This document shows positions 51,823 to 60,576 of a stretch of DNA of 64,000 bases, one piece after another. The stretch's first letter is position 1; every line of letters begins with the position of its first letter. The notes under the pieces are model-generated. The model searched no databases and was not told where the DNA came from. It worked only from the letters and a program-made list of their open reading frames with translations. The translations under genes were made by a program, and so were the position numbers. Source of the DNA: JAAYLC01 sp964636665 (GTDB lineage Bacteria > Bacteroidota > Bacteroidia > Flavobacteriales > Flavobacteriaceae); contig CAZWVT010000003.1 of the NCBI GenBank assembly GCA_964636665.1, positions 18,917 to 82,916 of the forward strand. Direction: 5' to 3'.

Positions 51823-52277
51823 TATCTATCAGTGTTAAGGTTAATTGTCCTTGGTTGTTGTGCTTCTTGAGCGTGATTCTCATCAGCATAAACTTTCAAG
51901 TTTCTAAATAGTTCTGCACCCAATTTATTTTTTGGAAGCATTCCCTTTACAGCTTTTTCAACTACCCTTCTCGGGTCTTTCTTAAGCATTTCCTTTGCAG
52001 TAAGGCTTCGTTGACCGCCCGGATAACCGGTGTAGCGAACGTAGGTTTTTTCATCCCACTTCTTACCTGAAAGGTTGATTTTCTCGGCATTGATGATAAT
52101 TACGTTGTCTCCACAATCTACATGAGGAGTATAATTTGGCTTGTGTTTCCCACGAAGTAAAATTGCTACTTCACTGGCAAGACGACCCAATGCCTGACCG
52201 TCCGCATCTACCAATAACCATTCTTTTGTAACGGTGTTTTTGTTGGCAGATACTGTTTTGTAACTTAATGTATCCAT
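51822..52277 (-). CDS. rplM: 50S ribosomal protein L13
   Basis: A 151-residue L13. WLLVDADGQALGRLASEVA, LRGKHKPNYTPHVDCGDNVI and GMLPKNKLGAELFRNLKVY match the family. It is the first gene of rplM-rpsI, behind a complete -33/-7 promoter (52330-52359) and a short leader hairpin. Confidence 0.98.
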   Translation of the reverse strand: MDTLSYKTVSANKNTVTKEWLLVDADGQALGRLASEVAILLRGKHKPNYTPHVDCGDNVIIINAEKINLSGKKWDEKTYVRYTGYPGGQRSLTAKEMLKKDPRRVVEKAVKGMLPKNKLGAELFRNLKVYADENHAQEAQQPRTINLNTDR

Positions 52278-52311
52278 TAGTTTTTTGTCAAAATGTTAAT
52301 AATTCATTGTT

Positions 52312-52325
52312 CTCCTTTTTAGGAG
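52312..52325 (-). promoter_or_regulatory. Short hairpin in the rplM leader
   Basis: CTCCT/AGGAG stem with a 4-nt loop close to the transcription start of rplM. It may stabilise the message or bind L13; weak evidence. Confidence 0.3.
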
Positions 52326-52329
52326 GGTG

Positions 52330-52359
52330 CAAATGTACGGTTATTTTATTGAAAAACAA
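52330..52359 (-). promoter_or_regulatory. rplM-rpsI promoter
   Basis: Minus strand: TTG (52357-52359), 19 bp, then TACATTTG (52330-52337). This is a full match to the Bacteroidota -33/-7 promoter and the clearest one in the window. Confidence 0.8.
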
Positions 52360-52417
52360 GAGGTGATGATTTATTATTTGTTTGATAAGACAAATTTGTG
52401 AAGTTTTTGGTATTGTA

Positions 52418-55240
52418 CTAATGTGCCTCTAACCAGTTTGCTCCTACACCAAAATCAACAACAAGCGGAACCGTCAGTTGATGAGCGTTTTCCATGTTTT
52501 CTTTTACAATCGCTTTTACGTGTTCCAATTCAGGTTTGTAAACATCAAAAACCAATTCGTCATGCACTTGTAACAACATCTTAGATTCTAATTTTTCTTG
52601 TTCTAACTTCTGATGTATTTTTATCATTGCAATTTTAATAATATCGGCTGCGCTTCCTTGAATCGGAGCATTCACTGCATTGCGTTCTGCAGCGCCACGA
52701 ACAATTTGATTGCGGGCGTTGATGTCTTTTAAATAACGCCGCCTTCCCAAAACTGTCTGTACATATCCGTTTTCCCTGGCAAATTGAATTTGATTGCTCA
52801 CATAATTGCGGAGTTGCGGATAAGTGGCGTAATAAGTGTCGATTAATTCTTTTGCTTCACTACGACTTAAATTGGTCTGATTGCTTAATCCAAAAGCCGA
52901 TACGCCGTAAATAATTCCGAAATTTACTGTTTTAGCATTGTTGCGTTGTTCTCGGGTTACTTGGTCGATAGGAATATTAAATACTTTTGAAGCAGTAGAT
53001 GCGTGAATGTCTTCCCGATTTTTGAAAGCTTCAATCATCGTGGTTTCATCGCTCAAAGAGGCAATGATGCGAAGTTCTATTTGAGAATAATCCGCAGCCA
53101 TGATGACGTAATCTTCATCTTTGGCAATAAATGCTTTTCTTACCTGACGCCCTCTTTCCGTTCGGATGGGAATGTTTTGAAGATTTGGATTGTTGGAACT
53201 CAATCTCCCCGTTGCGGCCACCGTCTGCACATAATCCGTATGAACTCTTCCGGTGGTTTTTTCTACCTGTAACGGAAGTGCATCGATATAGGTGCTTTTT
53301 AATTTTGACAGTCCTCTGTATTTGAGAACATCACGAATAATGGGAATGTCTTTTGCAAGTCCGATAAGCACATCTTCTGCGGTGGAAAATTGTCCTGTTT
53401 TTGTCTTTTTAGGCTTGTCGATAAGTTTGAGTTTTCCAAAAAGAATGTCACCCAGTTGTTTTGGAGAGGCAATGTTAAATTCTTCGCCTGCCGCTTCATA
53501 AATATTTTTTTCCAACGTAGCAATATCGCTATCCAACGCATCTGATAAAGAATTGAGAAATTTAGTGTCTAAGTTTATTCCTTCCAGTTCCATAGACGCC
53601 AAAACTCGTAATAGTGGAATTTCTAAAGAGTGAAACAAGTCCTTTGTTTTTGCGTCTTCCAATTCTTTCTCAAAAAGATGTCTCAACTGAAAAACAACAT
53701 CTGCATTTTCAACCGAAAAAGCAATTTGAGATTCCAGAGAAACTTCCCGTATTGGGAGTTGTTTTCTTCCTTTTCCGGTAATTTCCTGTTTCCCAATAGG
53801 CGTGTAGTTTAAGTACGTTTCACTGAGGACAAAAAGATCATGCCGCATATCCGGATTGATGAGGTAATGTGCAAGCATTGTGTCAAACAATCTGCATTTT
53901 ACGTCGATGCCGTATTTTGACAATATCTTGATGTCGTTTTTTAAATTTTGTCCAACGATTTCCATCGATTCATTTTCGAAAAACGGGGCTAATTGTTTCA
54001 GGTTTTCTTGAGTGTTTTCTCCTGAAAATGGCAGGTAAAATCCTTTTCCGACAGCCCATGAAAAAGCAATGCCCACCAATTCAGCTTCAAGGCAATTGTC
54101 GCTGTCGCTGAGAATATCGATACAAACGGCGGATTGCTGTAAAAGTTCTTTAAAAAACAATTGCTTGCCCAATCCTTCTTTTACCAATTGGTAAAAATGC
54201 GAATTGGCAGCTGCCGTTTTTCGTGAGCTGAAATTTTCGACCAAGGTGTCGGATGTTGTTCCGTTTTCAAATAAAGAAAATTGACCGCTTCCTGCTTGAA
54301 CCTCGATGCCTGAAGCTGTTTGTACAATTTCAGTTTGTGAGCCTTCGGGAGCTTCAATTTTGTATAAATTTAAAAATTGTGTTTTAAGCCTTCGGAATTC
54401 CAATTCTTCAAATAGCTGCTGAACGCGTTCCCCGTCGGGCAATTCAACTTGAAATATTTTTTCATCAAACGTAACGTCACAATTTGTATTGATGGTCGCC
54501 AGTTGTTTTGAAAGAATCCCCAATTCGGCATTTTCTTCCACGCGCTGTTTCATTTTCCCTTTTAATTCGTGGGTGCTTTCCAAAAGTTTTTCCATGCTTC
54601 CATATTGTGCAATAAACTTTTTAGCGGTTTTTTCACCCACTCCCGGAAGTCCCGGAATGTTATCGCTGGCATCTCCCATCATTCCGAGAAAGTCGATTAC
54701 TTGTTCAGGTCTTTCTACGCCAAATCGTTCTTGTATTTCAGGTACGCCCCAAATGTCAATACCATTTCCCATTCGGGCAGGGCGATAGACAAAAATGTTT
54801 TCCGATACAAGTTGTGCAAAATCCTTGTCGGGCGTAACCATATACACCGTGTAATCTTGTTTTTCCGCTTGTTTTGCAAGTGTGCCGATAAGGTCATCAG
54901 CTTCAAATCCGGGCAATTCTATCACCGGAATTTTCATTGCATTAAGGATTTCTTGAATTATTGGAACAGATTCTTTAATGACTTCCGGAGTGGCTTGACG
55001 GTTTGCCTTGTAATCTTCAAACAATTCTGTTCGCTCGGCACTTCCGTCTTTATCAAAGCATACGGCCAAATAGTTTGGTTTTTCACGGCGAAGCACATCA
55101 AAAAGGGAATTTAAAAAGCCCATAATTGCCGACGTGTCTTGCCCTTTGCTGTTGACGATTGGATTTCTTATCAGTGCGTAATAGCCTCTGAAAATTAGCG
55201 CATAAGCATCAAGTAGGAAGAGGCGTTTTTTCTGACTCAT
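52418..55240 (-). CDS. polA: DNA polymerase I, with degraded 3'-5' exonuclease site
   Basis: A 940-residue three-domain polymerase for Okazaki-fragment and repair synthesis. The 5'-3' exonuclease is intact (FEADDLIGTLA, GMMGDASDNIPG, about 1-290). The 3'-5' exonuclease fold is present (about 360-530), but Exo I reads D375-I-L377 instead of DxE, and Exo III reads F508...N512 instead of Y...D; Exo II (N432, D436) is retained. The polymerase domain is normal: motif A ADYSQIELRI, motif B RNNAKTVNFGIIYG, motif C QVHDELVFD. Proofreading is therefore probably absent. Confidence 0.97.
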   Translation of the reverse strand: MSQKKRLFLLDAYALIFRGYYALIRNPIVNSKGQDTSAIMGFLNSLFDVLRREKPNYLAVCFDKDGSAERTELFEDYKANRQATPEVIKESVPIIQEILNAMKIPVIELPGFEADDLIGTLAKQAEKQDYTVYMVTPDKDFAQLVSENIFVYRPARMGNGIDIWGVPEIQERFGVERPEQVIDFLGMMGDASDNIPGLPGVGEKTAKKFIAQYGSMEKLLESTHELKGKMKQRVEENAELGILSKQLATINTNCDVTFDEKIFQVELPDGERVQQLFEELEFRRLKTQFLNLYKIEAPEGSQTEIVQTASGIEVQAGSGQFSLFENGTTSDTLVENFSSRKTAAANSHFYQLVKEGLGKQLFFKELLQQSAVCIDILSDSDNCLEAELVGIAFSWAVGKGFYLPFSGENTQENLKQLAPFFENESMEIVGQNLKNDIKILSKYGIDVKCRLFDTMLAHYLINPDMRHDLFVLSETYLNYTPIGKQEITGKGRKQLPIREVSLESQIAFSVENADVVFQLRHLFEKELEDAKTKDLFHSLEIPLLRVLASMELEGINLDTKFLNSLSDALDSDIATLEKNIYEAAGEEFNIASPKQLGDILFGKLKLIDKPKKTKTGQFSTAEDVLIGLAKDIPIIRDVLKYRGLSKLKSTYIDALPLQVEKTTGRVHTDYVQTVAATGRLSSNNPNLQNIPIRTERGRQVRKAFIAKDEDYVIMAADYSQIELRIIASLSDETTMIEAFKNREDIHASTASKVFNIPIDQVTREQRNNAKTVNFGIIYGVSAFGLSNQTNLSRSEAKELIDTYYATYPQLRNYVSNQIQFARENGYVQTVLGRRRYLKDINARNQIVRGAAERNAVNAPIQGSAADIIKIAMIKIHQKLEQEKLESKMLLQVHDELVFDVYKPELEHVKAIVKENMENAHQLTVPLVVDFGVGANWLEAH

Positions 55241-55281
55241 AATGTATGTTTTTAAATTAGTTGCCTAAAAGCAATAAGTTT

Positions 55282-55309
55282 CAAAAATAAAAAGAAAATA
55301 GATGTGCAA
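55282..55309 (-). promoter_or_regulatory. polA promoter
   Basis: Minus strand: TTG (55307-55309), 17 bp, then TATTTTTG (55282-55289), 42 bp upstream of the polA start. Confidence 0.6.
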
Positions 55310-55380
55310 GGGTTGTCAATACAAAAATAGCCACACCATAATTAATGATGCAGCTAAAGTTTATTGATTGTTAACAGGAA

Positions 55381-56130
55381 TTATTTTTTTGTATTTACTT
55401 CCTGAATGTATTTTTCCAATGCCATGGTCATAGATGGCGTTTCCGGTGTAGGTGCTTGAATATCAACTCGGAGCCCCATTTCTTTGGCTGCTTTTACCGT
55501 AGTATTGCCAAAGACTGCAATCCGCGTGTCTTTTTGTTTAAAATCCGGGAAATTCTCAAACAGCGATTCAATGCCGCTTGGACTAAAGAAAACCAGAATG
55601 TCGTAATAAACATCACGCAAATCAGATAAATCACTGATTACGGTACGATAAAAAGTAGCTTCTTTCCAGTTTACTTTCAGTTCATTTAAAATTTGTGGAA
55701 TTTCAGGCTTTAATTTATCGGAGGAAGGCAGCAAAAACTTTTCATTCTTGTACTTTTTGATAAGCGGTACAAGCTCTTGAAAGGTTCTTTTACCTACATA
55801 TATTTTTCTTTTTCGATACACGACGTATTTTTGAAGATAAAAAGCTACGGCTTCACTCAGACAAAAATATTTCATCGTATCCGGGACTTTAAATCGAAGT
55901 TCTTCGGCGATTCTGAAAAAATGATCCACAGAATTTCGACTGGTCAAGATAATGGCGGTAAATTGTGATAAATCAACTTTCTGCCCGCGTACTTCTTTTC
56001 CACTTACTCCCTCAACGTGAATAAAAGGTCGGAAGTCAATTTTGACTTTTTGCTTTTCACTCAAATCGAAATACGGTGAATTCTCAATTTTTGGTTCCGG
56101 TTGAGATACGAGGATTGTCCTTACTTTCAT
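55381..56130 (-). CDS. hemD: Uroporphyrinogen-III synthase
   Basis: A 249-residue two-lobed enzyme of tetrapyrrole synthesis that closes and inverts ring D. The conserved patches are sparse in this family: ILVSQPEP at the start, AIILTSRNSVDHFF (about 60-73), KFLLPSSDKLKPEIP, and ILVFFSPSGIESLFENF with IAVFGNTTVKAAKEMG. It is 30 bp downstream of a DUF4271 gene, a pairing seen in other flavobacteria (recollection). Confidence 0.88.
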   Translation of the reverse strand: MKVRTILVSQPEPKIENSPYFDLSEKQKVKIDFRPFIHVEGVSGKEVRGQKVDLSQFTAIILTSRNSVDHFFRIAEELRFKVPDTMKYFCLSEAVAFYLQKYVVYRKRKIYVGKRTFQELVPLIKKYKNEKFLLPSSDKLKPEIPQILNELKVNWKEATFYRTVISDLSDLRDVYYDILVFFSPSGIESLFENFPDFKQKDTRIAVFGNTTVKAAKEMGLRVDIQAPTPETPSMTMALEKYIQEVNTKK

Positions 56131-56160
56131 AGATGCTCTTGATTTTTCTTTTAATAACCT

Positions 56161-56832
56161 CTACAATTTTATAAACTGATAATAAAGAATTATATAAGGG
56201 GAAATTTCAAGCGCACAAAGATACAAAATAAAATAGAAGAAATTGAATCGGATGAGGTTCCAATTTTGTCTAAACAGATTAAAGAGAATAAAGAAATTTA
56301 AAATAAGTAGCAAAGCCACAAAAATCTGAATGTTTGCCTGCGTTGGTTGGATGGTGAAAATGAAGAGGAGGTTGCCGATAAAAACAATAATTGACAGCAA
56401 ATTCCGGTAAGAAAGTTTTTTATAAAGGTATTTTTGAAAAATACCGTCGATGGAGAAAATATTAGCCAGAATTTTTTCAATGTAAATTTTACCCAAAATA
56501 AACATGGTAATGACAGTCGTCACTTGTAAAATAATCTTGGGATGGTTTGGATAATCAAAAAAATTTTGAAGTATCAGATGGATAAAAACCCCGAGATTCA
56601 AGAGTTGGAATGAAAAAAGTAAAACCTCAAAATAAGAGAGTTGCCCGCCGGGATTGTAAACATTAAAATACTTTACACTGATGGGAATGGTAAAAAAATC
56701 CGAGAATTTTTTAGGTTCCAACTGTCTCAGAATTGCAAGAAGCACAAAACAGAAGACCAATATTAAAATTGTCCAATTATTTTGTTCAAAAATTCTTTCG
56801 GTTAATTCCAATTCGGTATAAATTTGGTGCAA
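56161..56832 (-). CDS. DUF4271 membrane protein
   Basis: A 223-residue membrane protein with about six hydrophobic helices. It has no recognisable catalytic motif. Features such as FNVYNPGGQLSYFEVLLFSF after the first helix and a C-terminal LCALEISPYIILYY fit the DUF4271 family restricted to Bacteroidota. It is probably co-transcribed with hemD. Function unknown. Confidence 0.75.
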   Translation of the reverse strand: MHQIYTELELTERIFEQNNWTILILVFCFVLLAILRQLEPKKFSDFFTIPISVKYFNVYNPGGQLSYFEVLLFSFQLLNLGVFIHLILQNFFDYPNHPKIILQVTTVITMFILGKIYIEKILANIFSIDGIFQKYLYKKLSYRNLLSIIVFIGNLLFIFTIQPTQANIQIFVALLLILNFFILFNLFRQNWNLIRFNFFYFILYLCALEISPYIILYYQFIKL

Positions 56833-56905
56833 ATGTAAGTCAAAATCAAATGTTAGAATTTCTTCTTATAAATGAAAATTATTCAACATCACATTGATAA
56901 AAAAA

Positions 56906-56913
56906 TACCTTTG
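56906..56913 (+). promoter_or_regulatory. Candidate -7 box of the GT2/pyrC operon
   Basis: TACCTTTG matches TAnnTTTG, 15 bp before the start codon; the -33 element is unclear. Confidence 0.4.
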
Positions 56914-56928
56914 TAAAAACAAGAAACG

Positions 56929-57693
56929 ATGTCGAGAGCTTTAGTCGTGATTCCTACATATAATGAAAAAGAAAATATTCAGCGATTGTTGAATCATATT
57001 TTTTCATTAGATGTTGTTTTTCATGTTTTGGTGGTTGATGACAATTCTCCTGATGGGACGGCAGTTCTTGTAGAAGAATCACAAGCTCATTTTCAAAATC
57101 GTTTATTTTTACTGAAACGCAAATCGAAATCAGGATTGGGAACCGCCTATATTGCCGGTTTTAAATGGGCATTGGAAAGAGATTATGACTATATTTTTGA
57201 AATGGACGCCGATTTTTCCCACAATCCTGAGGACTTGCTAAGGTTATATGCTGCTTGCAAAGATGACGGATATGATGTCGCTGTCGGCTCTCGTTATGTA
57301 AAAGGAGTGAATGTTGTAAATTGGCCGATGAGCAGGGTGTTGTTGTCGTGGATAGCTTCAAAATATGTTCAAGCCATTATGCGGATGAATATTCACGACA
57401 CCACAGCGGGATTTATTTGTTATAAAAAAGAGGTTTTGCAGTCCATCAATCTTAGCCGAATTCGCTTTGTGGGTTATGCTTTTCAAATTGAAATGAAATT
57501 TAAAGCCCATTTTGCGAGATTCAAAATCATCGAAATTCCAGTTATTTTTACCGACCGGGAAAGAGGCGTATCGAAGATGAGTTCCAGAATTATTTCAGAA
57601 GCTGTTTTTGGCGTATTTCGGATGAAAATCAGAAGCATGCTTAGTCCAAAAAAATTTAGAAAAACTTTTTTTAATAACATACCAAATAACTAA
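56929..57693 (+). CDS. Polyprenol monophosphomannose synthase-like GT2 glycosyltransferase
   Basis: A 254-residue GT2 enzyme of the dolichol-phosphate-mannose synthase (DPM1/Ppm1) type without a membrane domain. Motifs are VIPTYNEKENIQRLL (residues 6-20), VDDNSPDGTA, GLGTAYIAGFKWAL, EMDADFSHNPEDL (metal DxD) and SRYVKGVNV. It would transfer a sugar from a nucleotide donor to a polyprenyl phosphate at the inner membrane. It is 21 bp upstream of pyrC. The sugar is uncertain. Confidence 0.87.
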   Translation: MSRALVVIPTYNEKENIQRLLNHIFSLDVVFHVLVVDDNSPDGTAVLVEESQAHFQNRLFLLKRKSKSGLGTAYIAGFKWALERDYDYIFEMDADFSHNPEDLLRLYAACKDDGYDVAVGSRYVKGVNVVNWPMSRVLLSWIASKYVQAIMRMNIHDTTAGFICYKKEVLQSINLSRIRFVGYAFQIEMKFKAHFARFKIIEIPVIFTDRERGVSKMSSRIISEAVFGVFRMKIRSMLSPKKFRKTFFNNIPNN

Positions 57694-57714
57694 ATATCAA
57701 ACTTTAGATTTTCA

Positions 57715-59055
57715 ATGAAATCTGTACTTATAAAAAATGCTCATATAGTAAACGAAGGAACTATAACCCGTAATGATGTGATGATTATAGATGGGCGAAT
57801 CGTAGAAATTGCACCTGCAATCAGTGTGAAGACAATTGACACCAAAATTATTGATGCAGACGGTCTGTATCTGATGCCGGGAATGATTGACGATCAAGTT
57901 CATTTCAGAGAACCGGGACTTACCTATAAAGCCGATATTGCTAGTGAATCTGCTGCTGCGGTGGCAGGAGGAATAACTTCTTTTATCGAAATGCCCAATA
58001 CGGTTCCGCAAACTACGACCATTCCGTTACTTGAAGAAAAATTTGATATGGCGGCAAAAACCTCTTGGGCAAATTACTCTTTTATGTTTGGAGGAACCAA
58101 TGATAATCTTGAGGAAATTTTAAAAGTAAATCCGCAAAATGTGGCGGGATTGAAACTGTTTTTAGGTTCATCAACAGGAAATATGCTTGTGGACAATCCC
58201 AAAACTTTGGAAGAAATTTTCTCTAAAACAAAATTGCTGATTTCGGTTCATTGTGAAGATGAAAAAACCATTCAGAACAATATGGATGAAGCTTTAAAAA
58301 TATACGGCGAAGACATTCCCATTTCGATGCATCCCAAAATCCGAAGTGAGGAAGCTTGCTATATTTCTTCGTCAAAAGCTGTTGAACTTGCCAAAAAAAC
58401 CGGTGCGCGCTTGCATGTTTTTCATGTTTCTACGGAAACAGAAACACACTTGTTTAAAAACAATAAACCGCTCCATAAAAAGAAAATTACTGCTGAGGTT
58501 TGTGTTCATCATCTTTGGTTTACCGATGCTGATTATGAATCTAAAGGCACGAAGATAAAATGGAATCCGGCAATCAAAACCCAAAAGGATAAAGAGGGAC
58601 TCCTTCAGGCATTGTTAGATGACAGAATCGATGTGATTGCAACCGATCACGCACCTCATACGTTGGAAGAGAAAAACAACAATTATGTTCATGCGCCTTC
58701 CGGTGCGCCAATGGTTCAGCATGCACTTGTAGCAATGTTGGAATTGTATCATCGCGGAAAAATTTCATTGGAAAAGATAGTAGAGAAATTTGCTCATAAT
58801 CCTGCCATTTTATTCAGAATTAAAGAACGAGGATTTATACGGGAAGGCTATAAAGCTGATTTGGTTTTGGTAGATTTGAATTTTCCGTGGACGGTCAAAA
58901 AAGAAAATATTTTCTACAAATGCGGATGGTCGCCTTTGGAAGGAACAAATTTCAAATCGAAAATTACCCACACTTTAGTTAATGGCGTAGTGGTATATGA
59001 AGGTTCAAAATTGCAAAACCGAGGAAAAGCCGAACGCTTAGAATTTGACGCATGA
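57715..59055 (+). CDS. pyrC: Dihydroorotase
   Basis: A 446-residue class I dihydroorotase of pyrimidine synthesis. The metal site is complete: DDQVHFREPG (His-x-His type variant with HFREPG), the carbamylated-Lys region GLKLFLGSSTGN, HCEDE, HVSTETE and ATDHAPHT with the catalytic Asp. The stop overlaps the next start (ATGA). Confidence 0.9.
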   Translation: MKSVLIKNAHIVNEGTITRNDVMIIDGRIVEIAPAISVKTIDTKIIDADGLYLMPGMIDDQVHFREPGLTYKADIASESAAAVAGGITSFIEMPNTVPQTTTIPLLEEKFDMAAKTSWANYSFMFGGTNDNLEEILKVNPQNVAGLKLFLGSSTGNMLVDNPKTLEEIFSKTKLLISVHCEDEKTIQNNMDEALKIYGEDIPISMHPKIRSEEACYISSSKAVELAKKTGARLHVFHVSTETETHLFKNNKPLHKKKITAEVCVHHLWFTDADYESKGTKIKWNPAIKTQKDKEGLLQALLDDRIDVIATDHAPHTLEEKNNNYVHAPSGAPMVQHALVAMLELYHRGKISLEKIVEKFAHNPAILFRIKERGFIREGYKADLVLVDLNFPWTVKKENIFYKCGWSPLEGTNFKSKITHTLVNGVVVYEGSKLQNRGKAERLEFDA

Positions 59056-59438
59056 AAAAAATAATTTTCTTAATTGTAATTGTAATTACGAGTTGTCAGA
59101 ATGTACAAAAACCTCCGAAACCTGCCAATTTAATCAGTGAAGATAAGATGGTTGAAGTTTTGACTGATTTGTATCTGGCAAATGCAGCACGCGGAATTGG
59201 GTCAAGAAAGATGTTACATAAAAACGTGCGAATGGATTCATTAATTTATGCCAAATACGAAATTGACAGTACGCAATTTGCTCAGAGCAATCATTATTAT
59301 GCAGGATCGGTTGATTCTTATATTAATATTTTTCAAAGGGTAGAGGCAAATTTGGCAGCGATGGAAAAAGAAGTGGACAGTCTTTTCAATCAGCGTATAA
59401 ATGCTCAAGAAACGGATACTATTCCAGCTGAAAATTAA
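59052..59438 (+). CDS. DUF4296 lipoprotein
   Basis: A 128-residue lipoprotein with lipobox VITSC (Cys15). The mature part has ISEDKMVEVLTDLYLANAAR near the N-terminus, then FAQSNHYYAGSVDSYINIFQ and a coiled C-terminal helix, as in DUF4296. It is translationally coupled to pyrC by a 4-bp overlap. Function unknown. Confidence 0.8.
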   Translation: MKKIIFLIVIVITSCQNVQKPPKPANLISEDKMVEVLTDLYLANAARGIGSRKMLHKNVRMDSLIYAKYEIDSTQFAQSNHYYAGSVDSYINIFQRVEANLAAMEKEVDSLFNQRINAQETDTIPAEN

Positions 59439-59453
59439 TTGTTTATCAAGAAC

Positions 59454-60473
59454 TTAATCTTGATTATCCGGATTCTTTGTTGCTAAATATCGAAACGTTT
59501 CTTCCAAAGAAATAAACTGATAATCCAAAAGATTCACGATTTTAGAATTGTCATATTCCCGGGTTGCAAACAAACTGCGAATCAAATCTTTGGATAATTT
59601 TCTTCGGCTTCGGAATAATTTGTGAAACAACCATTCAAAGCTGTTTAAGGCATTCAGTACAAGAGGATTGATTTTCTTCTTTGGAAATTTTTTATTGAAA
59701 GCCGTAGCAAATTTTGTGAGAAATGTTTTGTAATCTGTATTTTCTCCAACAAGAATAAAACGTTCGTTTTTTATCGAGAGTTTCATCAATTCCAACATAA
59801 TCCGAACCACATCTCGCACATCGACAAAACCGTTTCCTCCGGTCGTATAAAATGGAATGTTTTTACTGTTTTTTAAGGATGAGATGATACTGCTTTCCTC
59901 CCGATTGGGTGAAATTCCCAGGATGATTCCCGGATTTACGATGACTACATCCAAACCTTCTTGAGTGGCTCGCCACGCTTCCATTTCAGCTCCGTATTTG
60001 GTAAGTGCATAATCGCTGTTTTTTTCATTTTGATTCCAATTGCTGCTTTCATCCGTCAGGAGTTGTTCGGGTTTCTTGCTCAATGTTGCGATTGTACTTA
60101 CAAAACAGCATTTTTTAATTCCGAAATCAATACACAGGTTCATAATGTTTGCGGTACCTTCAACATTAATCTTTTTTAATTTGGTGTAGTCCGAAGGATT
60201 AAAACTTACATAAGCCGCACAATGATAAACGTGAGTAATCCCTATAAAAGCTTTTTCCAATTCGGGTAAATCTGTGATGTCGGCTTCAAACCATTCAATT
60301 TGATTGAATAAGTTTTCAGCCTGCTCGGCAGATGTGTAAATCTTAAAAATGTTTTTTACAGATTCAATTTCACTCGATTTACGGTGAAGAACACGTATTT
60401 GTTGCGTTTCTTTTAGAAGAAAATACAATAAATGACTGCCTACTAAACCTGTTCCGCCGGTTACTAAAATCAT
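59454..60473 (-). CDS. NAD-dependent epimerase/dehydratase (extended SDR)
   Basis: A 339-residue extended short-chain dehydrogenase/reductase. The start is placed at ATG 60473, which puts the NAD motif TGGTGLVGSH at residue 5; an earlier frame start adds 17 residues outside the fold. The catalytic YALTK (YxxxK) and VVIVNPGIILG are present. The substrate is unknown: relatives include dihydroflavonol-4-reductase-like and sugar epimerases. It is convergent with the DUF4296 gene and divergent from tyrS. Confidence 0.85.
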   Translation of the reverse strand: MILVTGGTGLVGSHLLYFLLKETQQIRVLHRKSSEIESVKNIFKIYTSAEQAENLFNQIEWFEADITDLPELEKAFIGITHVYHCAAYVSFNPSDYTKLKKINVEGTANIMNLCIDFGIKKCCFVSTIATLSKKPEQLLTDESSNWNQNEKNSDYALTKYGAEMEAWRATQEGLDVVIVNPGIILGISPNREESSIISSLKNSKNIPFYTTGGNGFVDVRDVVRIMLELMKLSIKNERFILVGENTDYKTFLTKFATAFNKKFPKKKINPLVLNALNSFEWLFHKLFRSRRKLSKDLIRSLFATREYDNSKIVNLLDYQFISLEETFRYLATKNPDNQD

Positions 60474-60528
60474 AAATGCGAAATTACTCTTTTTATAATA
60501 TATTTTGAAGCAATCCAAAAGCATCTTC

Positions 60529-60560
60529 TTGCGCTATTATGACCTATAGATATATCTTTG
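60529..60560 (+). promoter_or_regulatory. tyrS promoter
   Basis: TTG (60529-60531), 21 bp, then TATCTTTG (60553-60560), followed 17 bp later by the tyrS ATG. Confidence 0.62.
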
Positions 60561-60576
60561 TCGAAATTTAAAGAAT

